DNA of 64,000 bases from Gordonia sp. PP30 (GCF_023100845.1 NZ_CP095864.1:2170001-2234000); one strand, 5' to 3'. Shown: positions 1-8,694, numbered from the stretch's first letter. The notes: a model not told the origin generated them from the sequence alone. A program made the numbers and translations.

Positions 1-334
1 GAACGCGCTGGGACACACCGCCGGCCCGGTCGAACTGCGCACGTCGACGGTGGCCGAGCGCGACGGCGGCATCCGCTGCCGGCTGGCGGTGATCGATCAT
101 GGCCCGGGAATGCCGGCCGCCGGCCGCGTCTTTCAGCCGTTCCACCAGTTCGGGGATCAGCGCTCCCCGGGCTCCGGGGTCGGGCTCGGACTGGCTGTCG
201 CCGCAGGCTTCGTGTCCGCGGTCGGTGGCACCCTCGAAGCGACCGGGACACCGGGCGGCGGGACGACGATGATCGTCGAGCTGCCGGTCGGATCGGACGC
301 ACCGGCCGACGCGGCCGACGAGGAGGCGACGTGA
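1..334 (+). CDS. kdpD: Sensor histidine kinase KdpD, C-terminal end (partial)
   Basis: The gene is cut by the window edge; the open frame runs from base 2 to the TGA at 332-334. The visible piece is the HATPase catalytic domain: an N-box beginning NALGHT, a G1 box DHGPGMP, an F-box like stretch and a G2 box GVGLGLAV, ending in a glycine-rich strand. KdpD senses potassium limitation or osmotic stress and phosphorylates KdpE. The stop overlaps the KdpE start as GTGA, so the two are translationally coupled. The KdpD name rests mainly on this pairing, since the sensor half is outside the window. Confidence 0.85.
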   Translation, partial: NALGHTAGPVELRTSTVAERDGGIRCRLAVIDHGPGMPAAGRVFQPFHQFGDQRSPGSGVGLGLAVAAGFVSAVGGTLEATGTPGGGTTMIVELPVGSDAPADAADEEAT

Positions 335-1038
335 CATCCGCACCTGCCGACGTGGGGCGCGTCCTCGTCGTCGACGACGAACCACAGTTGCTGCGGGCGC
401 TCCGGATCAATCTGCGTGCCCGTGGATTCGACGTGATCACCGCCGATACCGGAGCCGGTGCGCTGAAGGCGGCCGCGCGATCGGCGCCCGACGCGGTCGT
501 CCTCGATCTCGGCCTTCCCGACATGGACGGATTCGAGGTCCTGGCCGGCCTCCGCGGCTGGACGGCGGTCCCGGTGATCGTGCTGTCGGCGCGCAGCGAC
601 GCGTCGGACAAGGTCTCGGCGCTCGACGCGGGCGCCGACGACTACGTGACCAAGCCGTTCGGGATGGAGGAGTTCGTCGCCCGGCTGCGGGCGGCGATCC
701 GCCGGGGCAGCGCGGTGGTCGCCGCACCGACGCCGTCACCGGTCGTCGAGGCCGGCGACGTCTCGATCGACCTGGTGGCCAAGCGAGTCACCCGCGGCGG
801 CGCGCCGGTCCGGTTGACCCCCACCGAATGGGGCGTCCTGGAACTGCTGGTCCGGCATTCCGGCCGGCTGGTGACCCAGCGCGAGATCCTGACCGCCGTG
901 TGGGGTCCGGCGTACATCGAGCAGACGAACTACCTGCGCGTCTACCTCGCGGGGCTGCGGCGAAAACTCGAGGAGGACCCGTCCCGTCCCCGGCATCTGC
1001 TGACCGAACCGGGCATGGGCTACCGCTTCGAGCCGTGA
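331..1038 (+). CDS. kdpE: Response regulator KdpE (OmpR/PhoB family)
   Basis: 235 residues. An N-terminal receiver domain (about 10-125) shows the acidic pair DDE, the phospho-acceptor aspartate in VVLDLGLPDMDGFE, and the conserved lysine in VTKPFG. A C-terminal winged helix (about 140-233) contains LTPTEWGVLELL and the family ending GMGYRF. Together with KdpD it would activate transcription of the high-affinity potassium pump kdpFABC, which is not in the window. The GTG start at 331 overlaps the kdpD stop. A GC-rich hairpin follows the stop. Confidence 0.92.
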   Translation: MTSAPADVGRVLVVDDEPQLLRALRINLRARGFDVITADTGAGALKAAARSAPDAVVLDLGLPDMDGFEVLAGLRGWTAVPVIVLSARSDASDKVSALDAGADDYVTKPFGMEEFVARLRAAIRRGSAVVAAPTPSPVVEAGDVSIDLVAKRVTRGGAPVRLTPTEWGVLELLVRHSGRLVTQREILTAVWGPAYIEQTNYLRVYLAGLRRKLEEDPSRPRHLLTEPGMGYRFEP

Positions 1039-1057
1039 CCGGCGGTGCCGCCGCCGG
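1039..1057 (+). terminator. Hairpin between convergent genes, possible terminator
   Basis: Directly after the kdpE stop there is a perfect 7-bp stem, ccggcgg / ccgccgg, around a 5-base loop. No T-run follows, as is common for actinobacterial intrinsic terminators. It lies between convergent kdpE and the PPOX-type gene. The call is inferred from position and shape only. Confidence 0.4.
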
Positions 1058-1070
1058 ATCCGGGGCTTGG

Positions 1071-1502
1071 TCAGCGCAGCTTTTCGCCGTACACGCGGTC
1101 GACGTGGATCACCGCGAGGACGCGACGGTCGTCGACCATCGCCTGGCGGAACTCGGCCCAGTCCGGGTGCTCCCCCGCTCCGAGTCGGTAGTACTCGACG
1201 AGCGCGTCGACCTCGGGCGCGTCCGGATCGGTGGCCGGTCCGAGCAGTTCGACGGGCCCCTCCGCGGTCGCCCAGGTGTAGCCGTCGGGGCTGGTGAACT
1301 CGATCGCCGCCTTCGGTTCGCGGCGGAGATTCCGGGCCTTGGCCCGGCCGTCGGTCATCGAGATCAGAATGGTGTCCGCGTCGCGGTGGTAGACCGCGGT
1401 CACCGGCGAGAGCTGCGGGAATCCGTTCCGTTTGAGGGTGGCGAGGATACCGATGGAGGTCTGGGCGATCAGGTCACGGGGGTCGTACTCGATGTCGGTC
1501 AC
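1071..1502 (-). CDS. PPOX-class (pyridoxamine 5'-phosphate oxidase-like) flavin/F420 protein
   Basis: 143 residues from a GTG at 1502. The start was chosen because the family homology begins at TDIEYDPRDLIAQ; the open frame extends much further upstream only as antisense of tag. It has the split-barrel layout of the family: GILATLKRNGFPQLSPVTAVY near the start, ILISMTDGRAKARNLRREP in the middle, then TWATAEGPVELL and an ending VIHVDRVYGEKLR. Mycobacterial relatives bind F420 or FMN and reduce or sequester small redox cofactors; the substrate here cannot be told. It is convergent with kdpE and divergent from tag. Confidence 0.85.
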   Translation of the reverse strand: MTDIEYDPRDLIAQTSIGILATLKRNGFPQLSPVTAVYHRDADTILISMTDGRAKARNLRREPKAAIEFTSPDGYTWATAEGPVELLGPATDPDAPEVDALVEYYRLGAGEHPDWAEFRQAMVDDRRVLAVIHVDRVYGEKLR

Positions 1503-1604
1503 GGTTCCATCCGTACCAGGGATGCGGCGCGCCGTCCGGGGTTGTCGCAGGGACGCTCTATAGTCGAACACACGAACGAATAGCGGAGAGGCGGGTGAGG
1601 CATC

Positions 1605-2210
1605 ATGGACCTCTACATCGCACCGGACGGCGACCACCGATGCGGCTGGGCCGCCGACGGGCCGGGCATGCTCGAATACCACGACACCGAGTGGGGCTTT
1701 CCCGTCGCCGACGACCGCCGGCTGTTCGAGAAGGTCAGCCTCGAGGGCTTCCAGTCCGGGCTGAGCTGGCGCACCATCCTGAACAAACGGCCGGCGTTCC
1801 GGGAGGCCTTCGCCGGCTTCGATCCGGAGCGGGTCGCCCGGTTCACCGACGACGACGTCACGCGCCTCCTCGGCGACGCGGGCATCGTCCGGCACCGCGG
1901 GAAGATCGAGGCGGTGATCAACAACGCCGGGCGGGCCATCGACCTGGCCGAGGAGGCCGGCTCGCTGGCCGCGTACTTCTGGCGCTTCGAACTGCCCGCC
2001 GGTGAGGTCGCGACTCCGCAGACGATGAGCACTTCGCCGTCGTCGATCGCGATGGCCAAGGACCTGAAGAAGCGGGGCTGGCGCTTCGTGGGGCCGACCA
2101 CGGCGTTCGCGTTCATGCAGGCGATGGGCCTGGTGAACGATCACGCCGCGGGCTGCCAGACACGAGCGGCGGTGACCGCCGCGCGCGCGGACTTCGTGCG
2201 GCCCGGGTAG
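1605..2210 (+). CDS. tag: DNA-3-methyladenine glycosylase I
   Basis: 201 residues, the usual TagI length. It removes 3-methyladenine from alkylated DNA, starting base-excision repair. TagI hallmarks are visible: CGWA near residue 14 followed by YHDTEWG (the Zn and substrate-pocket region), LEGFQSGLSW, the helix-hairpin-helix area RLLGDAGIVRHRGKIEAVINNA, and the C-terminal segment KKRGWRFVGPTTAFAFMQAMGLVNDHAAGC carrying the remaining Zn ligands. The ATG at 1605 sits after a purine-rich GAGAGGCGGG stretch. It is a stand-alone gene. Confidence 0.95.
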   Translation: MDLYIAPDGDHRCGWAADGPGMLEYHDTEWGFPVADDRRLFEKVSLEGFQSGLSWRTILNKRPAFREAFAGFDPERVARFTDDDVTRLLGDAGIVRHRGKIEAVINNAGRAIDLAEEAGSLAAYFWRFELPAGEVATPQTMSTSPSSIAMAKDLKKRGWRFVGPTTAFAFMQAMGLVNDHAAGCQTRAAVTAARADFVRPG

Positions 2211-2235
2211 CTCGCCGGAGCGGGCCCGGGGCGGT

Positions 2236-2694
2236 TCAGCGAGGCAGGGTGACCAGCTCGGTGCCGGTCCCGGCCCCGGCGAACAGCACCCACTGGCGTG
2301 GTCCGCCGCCGACGGTGATCACCGAGTGCGCGACGGTGTGCTGGTCCACCCAGAGGCTCGGGTAGGTGGACAGGTCGCCTCGTTCGGTGGCCGGCAGTGC
2401 CTTGAGGAGCTGCGGCATCTGTGCGTCGTCGTCCATCAGCCAGAGCCACGCCTCCGGATGGTCGTCGTGCAGCCGCGTGGCGATGGTGACGATCTGCTGA
2501 TCGGTGAGCTTCGGCGAGACCAGGAAGTACTGGCGCAGCAGACCCTGCCGGCTGGTGAACTCGCCGATCGGCGTCACCGATCCGCTGCCCCGGTCCTGGG
2601 TGTCGCCGCCGGAACCGCAGGCGCTCGCCAGCAGACCGGTCACGACGAGCAGTGTGAGCAGGATCGACCGTCCGGCGGTCAGGCGGCGCCTCAT
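2236..2694 (-). CDS. Small lipoprotein of unknown function
   Basis: 152 residues. The N-terminus is a classic lipoprotein signal: a basic MRRRLTAGR, a hydrophobic LLTLLVVTGL core and the lipobox LASAC, giving a predicted lipidated Cys at about residue 26. The mature part (about 126 residues) has no family I recognise; it contains an EAWLWLMDDDAQM stretch and ends in a short beta-rich region. It is likely anchored on the outer face of the cytoplasmic membrane. It is convergent with tag, with only 25 bases between the stops. Confidence 0.75.
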   Translation of the reverse strand: MRRRLTAGRSILLTLLVVTGLLASACGSGGDTQDRGSGSVTPIGEFTSRQGLLRQYFLVSPKLTDQQIVTIATRLHDDHPEAWLWLMDDDAQMPQLLKALPATERGDLSTYPSLWVDQHTVAHSVITVGGGPRQWVLFAGAGTGTELVTLPR

Positions 2695-2799
2695 GCGCCA
2701 CAGCGTAGCCGCCCGGCGCTGTGCCGGGCGCTATCGCGGCCTATGGGACAATGACGGCAGGCGACAACGAACCACTGGCGACGACGACGGGAAGGTCAC

Positions 2800-3318
2800 G
2801 TGCTCGGAATCATCCTGCTGACCATCGGCGGCGTCGGCCTGGTCCTCACTCTCATCTCCCTCATCGGCGCCGACCTCGGTCATGTCGGCTTCGACCTCGG
2901 CGATTCCGGGATCGGCTGCATGTCGATCGCCATGCCGTTCGCGACCGGCTTCGGTCTCCTGGCCGGAGGGCTCCTGGTCTTCGGCGACACGTCCACGGGG
3001 GTGTCACTCCTGACCGGAGCGCTGGCCGGGCTGGTGCTGTCCGTGGCGGCCGGGGTGATCACCCGGTGGCTGTGGCGGGCCGGCGAAGAACTGCCCGAGG
3101 TGGACATCATCGGCAACTCGGCGCGCATCGTGGAGCCGGTCACCCGGGGCCGCTTCGGCACCGCCGAGGTCGCCACAGCGCTCGGTTCCCAGCACGTCAC
3201 GGTGACCGCCGACGGCGACTTCCCGCACAACGCGAAGGTCCGCGTCGTCGGGAAGATGGACGACCGCGACGCCTACTTCGTGGAGCAGCTCCCCTATTCC
3301 GATTTCGACGCGTACTAG
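2800..3318 (+). CDS. NfeD-like membrane protein, flotillin partner
   Basis: 172 residues from a GTG. Three hydrophobic stretches (about 1-24, 42-64 and 66-90) precede a soluble C-terminal beta-domain of about 70 residues (IIGNSARIVEPVTRGRFGTAEV...AKVRVVGKMDD), the OB-like fold expected of NfeD proteins. NfeD-type proteins are normally encoded beside SPFH/flotillin genes and work with them in membrane microdomains, and the next gene (39 bases on) is a flotillin. I recall a similar pair as Rv1487-Rv1488 in M. tuberculosis. Assignment rests on topology and neighbour rather than strong sequence identity. Confidence 0.75.
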   Translation: MLGIILLTIGGVGLVLTLISLIGADLGHVGFDLGDSGIGCMSIAMPFATGFGLLAGGLLVFGDTSTGVSLLTGALAGLVLSVAAGVITRWLWRAGEELPEVDIIGNSARIVEPVTRGRFGTAEVATALGSQHVTVTADGDFPHNAKVRVVGKMDDRDAYFVEQLPYSDFDAY

Positions 3319-3357
3319 CGACGACACCGTTTCCTGACGAAAGGAACACCCACCACC

Positions 3358-4614
3358 ATGTCCACGATCCTGATCGCCATGATCGTCGCGGTCGTTCTCC
3401 TGGTCCTCATCGTTCTGCTGCTGCTCTCCCGCTACCGGGTGCCGGGCGCCGAGGAGGCGTTCATCGTCACCGGTACCGGCAAGGGGCACCAGGGCAAGGT
3501 CTACCGCGGCACCGGCACGTTCGTGCTGCCGGTGGTGCAGCGCGCCACCCGCGTGCAGCTGTCGTCGATCAAGGCCGACCTGGACACCTCGACCCCGGCC
3601 AACGACGGCATCGAGCTCAAGGTGCGCGGCGTGGCCGTGGTGAAGGTCGGCGACACGCCGGAGGCCATCCTCAAGGCGGGCCCGCGTTTCGGCGACGACC
3701 TGAACCGCGTCAAGGCGCTGGTCACCGAGCAGCTGTCCGGTGAGCTGCGCTCGATCGTCGGCACCATGACCGCCAAGAGCATCCTGGTCGACCGCCAGGC
3801 GCTGGTGGACCAGGTGGCGCAGTCCATCAAGGAGATCCTGGGCAATCAGGGTCTGCTGCTCGACAGCTTCTCCATCAACGACGTTCAGGACTCCGACGGC
3901 CAGTACTTCAGCGACCTGGCGGCGAAGGAGCGCTCGGATCAGGCGGCGGTCGCCGCGCAGTCGCGGGCCGAGGCGCACCGGGTCGCCGAGCAGAGCCGTA
4001 TCGCCAACGAGCAGGCCATCATCGAGCAGCAGCGGGAACTCGACATCCAGCGCGAGGCCGCGCGCCAGGCGACCGACCGCGCCGCCGCCGAGGCCGATTC
4101 GGTCCGCCCGCTGGTCGAGGCCGAGCGCCGCCGCATCCAGGTGGAGAAGGACAACGAGGTCGCCGAGCAGCAGGCCCGCCTGCGCGACACCCAGCTCGAC
4201 GCCGAGGTGCGCCGCCCGGCTGAGGCCGAGCTGTACGCCGCGCAGCAGCGCGCCGCCGCCCGCAAGGCGGAGATCGTCGCCGAGGCCGAGGCCCGCGCCG
4301 AGGGCATCCGGATCACCGGTGAGGCCGAGGCCGACGCCCTGGAGAAGCGCGCCGAGGCCCTCGGCAAGCTCGACTCGGTCGGTCAGCTGGAACTGGTCCT
4401 CGGCAAGCTGCCGGAGATCGTCCGGGCCGGAGCCGAACCGCTCGCCGATGCGTCGATCACGCTGATCGGCGACGATGTCAGCCCGCTCACCCGCAGCGCG
4501 GGCTCGGGTCTGGCCAGCAGCCTGGAACTGATCCGGGGCACCACCGGTCTCGACGTCGCCGGGCTGCTCAGCAAGCTGGGCAGCGAGAACCAGCGCACCG
4601 AGTCCGACTCGTAG
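3358..4614 (+). CDS. Flotillin-like SPFH-domain protein
   Basis: 418 residues. One N-terminal membrane segment (about 3-24) is followed by an SPFH domain (about 28-200) with YRVPGAEEAFIVTGTGKG, GVAVVKVGDTPEAI and SFSINDVQDSDGQYF. A long Ala/Glu/Arg-rich coiled coil (about 205-340) and a C-terminal tail complete the flotillin plan. Such proteins oligomerise on the inner membrane face and organise microdomains. An AAAGGA ribosome site precedes the ATG. The neighbouring NfeD-like gene is the expected partner. The molbindin start lies only 10 bases after the stop, so the run probably continues as one operon. Confidence 0.9.
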   Translation: MSTILIAMIVAVVLLVLIVLLLLSRYRVPGAEEAFIVTGTGKGHQGKVYRGTGTFVLPVVQRATRVQLSSIKADLDTSTPANDGIELKVRGVAVVKVGDTPEAILKAGPRFGDDLNRVKALVTEQLSGELRSIVGTMTAKSILVDRQALVDQVAQSIKEILGNQGLLLDSFSINDVQDSDGQYFSDLAAKERSDQAAVAAQSRAEAHRVAEQSRIANEQAIIEQQRELDIQREAARQATDRAAAEADSVRPLVEAERRRIQVEKDNEVAEQQARLRDTQLDAEVRRPAEAELYAAQQRAAARKAEIVAEAEARAEGIRITGEAEADALEKRAEALGKLDSVGQLELVLGKLPEIVRAGAEPLADASITLIGDDVSPLTRSAGSGLASSLELIRGTTGLDVAGLLSKLGSENQRTESDS

Positions 4615-4624
4615 GGAGAACACC

Positions 4625-4837
4625 ATGCGACTGTCCACCCGCAATCAGCTGACCGGCACCATCGTCGAGGTGAATCTCGGCGCGGTGATGGCGACCGTCA
4701 AGGTCCGCCTCGACGGCGGCGACCAGATCATCACCTCCTCGATCACCAAGGACGCCGCGGAGGACCTCGGCCTGGCCGTCGGCCAGCCGGCGACCGTGCT
4801 GATCAAGTCCACCGAAGTCACCATCGGCGTCGAGTGA
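4625..4837 (+). CDS. Molbindin (Mop/TOBE-domain molybdate-binding protein)
   Basis: 70 residues, a single Mop domain: RLSTRNQLTGTIVEVNLGAVMATVKVRL, then ITSSITKDAAEDLGLAVGQPATVLIKSTEV. Stand-alone Mop proteins form hexamers that store or buffer molybdate or tungstate in the cytoplasm. A GGGAG ribosome site sits 5 bases before the ATG. It is wedged between a flotillin gene and a flavin oxidoreductase, overlapping the latter by 4 bases. No molybdenum enzyme or transporter is visible nearby, so its role in this operon is unclear. Confidence 0.9.
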   Translation: MRLSTRNQLTGTIVEVNLGAVMATVKVRLDGGDQIITSSITKDAAEDLGLAVGQPATVLIKSTEVTIGVE

Positions 4838-5901
4838 GCCTCGACGACCCGCTGACCTTCGCCCACGGACCGGCCTGGCGTGACCGCCTCGCCCTGGCAC
4901 CGCTCACCAATCTGCAGAGCGGACCCGACGGGGTGCTGTCCGACGACGAGTACGCCTGGCTGGTGCGTCGCGGCGAGGGCGGCTTCGGCCTGGTGATGAC
5001 CTGCGCGGCCTATGTCCGCGACGACGGCCACACCTTCCCCGGACAGCTCGGTGCCGCCGGCCCGCAGCATTTGGCGGGCCTGACCCGGCTCGCCGACGGC
5101 ATCCGGGCGACCGGCGCGGTGTCGTCGATCCAGCTGCAGCACGGCGGCCGTCGCGCCGACGGTGCGCTCGGCCCGGTCGTCGCGCCGTGGGATGACCCCG
5201 CCAAGGGCGCCACCGCCTTGACCACCGGCGGAGTCGAGCAGGTGGTGGCCGACTTCGCCGCGGCCGCCGCCCTGGCCGAACGCGCCGGTTTCGACGGTGC
5301 CGAGATCCACGGTGCGCACGGCTACCTGCTCGCCCAGTTCCTGGACGCGCGCAACAACCAGCGCACCGATCGCTACGGCGGAAGCGCCGAGAACCGGCGC
5401 CGGGTGATTCTCGAGGTGATCGACGCCGTCCGCGGCGCCACCGGTCCCGACTTCCAGCTCGGTCTGCGGCTGTCGCCCGAGCGCTACGGGATTCCGCTCG
5501 GCGACGCCGTCGCGCTGGCCCGCGACGTGCTCGGCGCGGCCCGGATCGACTATCTGGACCTGTCGCTCTGGGACGCCTTCAAGGCGCCCGCCGAGCCCGA
5601 GTACGCCCGCACCACCCTGCTGTCGCATTTCACGCGGCTGCCGCGGGGCGACGTGCGGCTCGGCGCGGCGGGCAAGATCCTGTCCGCCGCCGACGCGGCC
5701 GCGATCACCGCGCGGTGCGCCGACTTCGCGCTGATCGGGACCGCGGCGATCATCCACCACGATTTCGCGGCCCGCGCACTCGCCGATCCGGGGTTCGTCT
5801 CCGACCCGCAGCCGGTCTCGGCGCAGCGCCTGTGCGACGAATCCGTCGGCCCGGCGTTCCTCGAGTACCTCTCGACCGGCTGGGACGACTTCGTCGCCTG
5901 A
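4834..5901 (+). CDS. Old Yellow Enzyme family NADH:flavin oxidoreductase
   Basis: 355 residues, a TIM-barrel FMN enzyme. Visible family elements are LAPLTNLQSGPDGVLSDDEYAWL near the start (phosphate/FMN region), QLQHGGRR, the conserved FDGAEIHGAHGYLLAQFLDARNNQRTDRYGG signature (about 155-185), and GAAGKIL plus ALIGTAAI near the C-terminus for FMN phosphate binding. Such enzymes reduce activated C=C bonds of enones or similar electrophiles with NAD(P)H; the substrate is unknown. The GTG start overlaps the molbindin stop as GTGA, showing translational coupling. Confidence 0.9.
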   Translation: MSLDDPLTFAHGPAWRDRLALAPLTNLQSGPDGVLSDDEYAWLVRRGEGGFGLVMTCAAYVRDDGHTFPGQLGAAGPQHLAGLTRLADGIRATGAVSSIQLQHGGRRADGALGPVVAPWDDPAKGATALTTGGVEQVVADFAAAAALAERAGFDGAEIHGAHGYLLAQFLDARNNQRTDRYGGSAENRRRVILEVIDAVRGATGPDFQLGLRLSPERYGIPLGDAVALARDVLGAARIDYLDLSLWDAFKAPAEPEYARTTLLSHFTRLPRGDVRLGAAGKILSAADAAAITARCADFALIGTAAIIHHDFAARALADPGFVSDPQPVSAQRLCDESVGPAFLEYLSTGWDDFVA

Positions 5902-5914
5902 CCGGGCCCGCCGG

Positions 5915-6193
5915 TCAGGCGGGACCGAATCCGAAGCTGAGCGCCACCAGCACGACCCCGATGATCACCCCGATGATCCCGGTGACGATCGCGATGTGTG
6001 CCGCGCCGAGGTACGTGCTCTGGCCGGACCGGGTGATCTTCTCCCGGCTGAGGAAGCCGAGGACGATCGCCACCAGCCCGACGAACGGCGCGACGATCGG
6101 GATCCAGAACAGCGCGACCGAGGCGATGCCGAGGATCGCCGCGACGGTGGCGAGATTGCGGTTGGCGACGGCGGTGGACGAATCTGCGGTCAT
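5915..6193 (-). CDS. Small two-helix membrane protein (DUF4190-like)
   Basis: 92 residues. Two long hydrophobic segments (about 14-44 and 64-90) are joined by a short basic loop REKITRSG. The order NLATVAAILGIASVALFW, then FVGLVAIVLGFLSREKI, matches the DUF4190 pattern found in many actinobacteria, for which no function is established. It is convergent with the OYE gene (13 bases apart); a GGCGGG hairpin overlaps its stop. Downstream of its start toward 6452 there is no recognisable gene. Confidence 0.75.
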   Translation of the reverse strand: MTADSSTAVANRNLATVAAILGIASVALFWIPIVAPFVGLVAIVLGFLSREKITRSGQSTYLGAAHIAIVTGIIGVIIGVVLVALSFGFGPA

Positions 6194-6452
6194 GGGATGT
6201 TCCCCCCTGTGGGACTACCGGGTGATATTTCGGGTACGAGACTAGATGATTGATTTCCCGGTGTCGACGATCGACATGGCAGCCCCGGATCATGCGCGAG
6301 ACAGGAGCAGGAATCATACCTGGCCTGGTGATCACGGTCCTCGATGAGGACCATCAACAAGGTAGCGGAGGCGGCGCTCGGGATCGCGGTTTGCCGGCCG
6401 GGTCGCTGCCGGTGAACGCGCACGTCCGGCGGCCGGGCCACCGTGGTGGTGG

Positions 6453-8003
6453 TCAGGCCGCCAGATGCTTGCCGAGGAGGCGTTCGACCCTGGATTCGGA
6501 GTCGGGCTCGGCTCCGGGCGGGTCGGTGTCGCCGAGGCGGTGGTTGACCGTCGGTGGCGGGGAGCGGTCTTCGGCCGGGAGGTCCGGTCCGGTGCGGAGT
6601 TTGTCGGGGTGGAACAGGGGGTTGACGATCCACGGTCCGGCTCGGCCGGCGGGGCGCCAGCCGACGCGGCCTTTGTCGGGGCCGTCGGTGAGGACGGTGG
6701 ATTCCCAGTCCCCGGGTTGTGTGCCGTTCCAGCGGTTATGTGTGCCGCAGGCGCCGCCGAGGTGGTCGGCGTCGGTGGGTCCGCCGTGCTGCCAGTCGGG
6801 CATGTGGTGCATCTCGCATTGGGCGAACGGGCGGGTGCAGCCCGGGGCAGTGCAGCCGCGGTCGCGGGCGAACAGGGTGAGTCGTTGTGCGCGGGAGGCG
6901 AGGCGGTGGGCGCGGCCGAGGTAGAGGGGCTGCCCGGTGGCCTTGGCGAACACGGCCAGGTACGGGACGGCGTTCGCGGCGATCGTCACCAGGTCCGATA
7001 CGGGGATGCGGGTGCCGGTGGTGGTCCAGGCGATCCCGGCGTGGCGGGCCAGGTCCTCATCGGTCACGGTGACCACGATCTGATTCCGCAGACTGTCGGG
7101 CTTGGCGAAGGAGAACTGGGCGTTGGCCCACGCCAACAGTGCGAGGAGAGCGTCGTGCTGGCGGCGGCCCAGCAGCCGGTCATCGCGTTCGGCCGCGGCA
7201 GCCAGCACGGCCGGGTCCAGGCCGGGCTGATCGGCGGCGCCGTAGGGGGAGTCGGGATCGTCGGGGTTGTTCATGCCGGGGGCGGCCCATCCGGTGAACA
7301 CGACCTCGAACTCCGCGCGCAGTTGTGGTGTCATCCGGGCCTGGACCGCGGTCATCAACTGGCGGTCCTGGGCGCAGAGCCGGAATTTGGCTTGCTCGGC
7401 CCGGTCCTGATCGTCGGTGAGGGTGCCGTCGGGGTCGAGGTGTGCCAGGATCCGGTTGCCGACCATCAGCACCCCGCCCGGGTTGAGGGTGCGGGCGGCG
7501 TCGGCGAGCATGGCCTCGGCCTTCGCCCGCTCGGCGGGGTCGACAGCGGACGGGATCTTGTCCATCACCTCCTCGATCACCGACACGTGCGTCTCACCGA
7601 TCGCCCCGTCGGCGACCGCGGCCGCGGTCGCCGGGAACTTCGGATCCAGACGCTCACCGGTCATCGCGGTGAACCGGCCGATCGAGGCCGCCACCACCCG
7701 GCGCCTCCGGGACTCGCCCTCCCCGATACGCAGGCCCTGGGTGAGCAACTGGTGCACGGTGCTGTAACCCGCCCGCTGGCAGGCGCCGCGGTCGGAGATC
7801 TCCACAAGCAGCGCCGCATCCACCCCGACACCAGTGCGGCGGGCCCGCTCCCGCGATTCGAGTAGATCCAGCAGCCCGTCCTCGGACAGCGCGCCCCACG
7901 GCGCTCCGGCCAGCGATTCCTCGACCGCCACGCTCACCGCGACCAGCTCGGCGGGCGACAGGCCGGCCAAGACGCCGCGGGCGTCGAACGTGTCGTCGCT
8001 CAT
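6453..8003 (-). CDS. DUF222 / HNH endonuclease domain protein (13E12-type)
   Basis: 516 residues from the ATG at 8003, chosen because AGGAAAGG lies 8 bases upstream; a TTG at 8078 would add 25 weak residues. The N-terminal two thirds is the DUF222 helical domain (LAGLSPAELVAVSVAVEESL, RAGYSTVHQLLTQGLRIGEGESRRRR). The C-terminal part holds an HNH nuclease core, GCTRPFAQCEMHHMPDW followed by HLGGACGTHNRW. This is the REP13E12-like family that occurs in many copies in Mycobacterium and Gordonia; a mobile or repair role has been suggested but not settled. It marks the edge of the insertion-rich region. Confidence 0.9.
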   Translation of the reverse strand: MSDDTFDARGVLAGLSPAELVAVSVAVEESLAGAPWGALSEDGLLDLLESRERARRTGVGVDAALLVEISDRGACQRAGYSTVHQLLTQGLRIGEGESRRRRVVAASIGRFTAMTGERLDPKFPATAAAVADGAIGETHVSVIEEVMDKIPSAVDPAERAKAEAMLADAARTLNPGGVLMVGNRILAHLDPDGTLTDDQDRAEQAKFRLCAQDRQLMTAVQARMTPQLRAEFEVVFTGWAAPGMNNPDDPDSPYGAADQPGLDPAVLAAAAERDDRLLGRRQHDALLALLAWANAQFSFAKPDSLRNQIVVTVTDEDLARHAGIAWTTTGTRIPVSDLVTIAANAVPYLAVFAKATGQPLYLGRAHRLASRAQRLTLFARDRGCTAPGCTRPFAQCEMHHMPDWQHGGPTDADHLGGACGTHNRWNGTQPGDWESTVLTDGPDKGRVGWRPAGRAGPWIVNPLFHPDKLRTGPDLPAEDRSPPPTVNHRLGDTDPPGAEPDSESRVERLLGKHLAA

Positions 8004-8272
8004 CGCGGCCCCTTTCCTGCCGATGGCGGATAGTTCTTCTCCTACCTCAGGATAGCGCACACTATGTTGTGAATACAATAGTTTAGTAGAACTTATTTTC
8101 GAGTAGATCGAGTGCGGTTAGCCTGCACGACATTCTCACCGGCACAACGGGATCGGCTGATCTCGTCGCCGCGATCTGCCATCAGGACAACATCGGTGCC
8201 ATAGCCGATTTTCACTGCCCGCCTACGACCACTGACACCGGCAATCAATCATCTAGTGTCGCGTGTCGTTAG

Positions 8273-8694
8273 CTAGTTTTCGGTTGGGCTCTCGCGCCAC
8301 GCGCGTGCGATCGTGGCGTTGCCGACCCCGAGATGACCGGCGAGCAGCCGTGAGGACAAGTGCGTGACCCCGTACTTTTTCGGCGGCGGCATCAACCTGG
8401 CCGACACGATGCTGGCGTGATCGATGTGCTGCCGGGGCCGTCCGGGCCGATCAGCATCGAGCAGGCCGGCCATCCCGTCGTGCAGGTACCGGTTTCGCCA
8501 CTTGCGGACCGTCGGGATCGACACCCGACGACTTCGCTGATATGCGAGTTCGCCCGCCCGTCAGCAGCCAGCGCCACGATCGGGGCCCTCCTCGCCAAGC
8601 TAGTCGGCGTCCAGGTCGATCGCAGCAATCGATCAAGCTCCACATCATCGCCCTCACGCAGTTCCAGTGCCGGGGCCGGAGAATTCGCCAAAAC
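8273..8694 (-). pseudogene. IS630-family transposase remnant, frameshifted and truncated
   Basis: Two minus-strand frames together read as the N-terminal helix-turn-helix half of an IS630-type transposase. The first frame gives LELREGDDVELDRLLRST and ends at ISEVVG (about 8526). The sequence resumes one frame over as VSIPTVRKWRNRYLHDGMAGLL and continues to HLGVGNATIARAW before a TAG at 8273-8275. One G appears to be missing at the junction. The whole DDE catalytic half (about 200 residues) is absent, so it cannot be active. No terminal repeats were found. Confidence 0.8.

Noticed and set aside
3004-4644. 546-codon minus-strand open frame opposite the flotillin gene
   Set aside because: It is antisense to a clear SPFH protein, is low-complexity (Leu/Gly/Asp/Arg) and has no ribosome site. 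GC-rich codon bias creates such frames.
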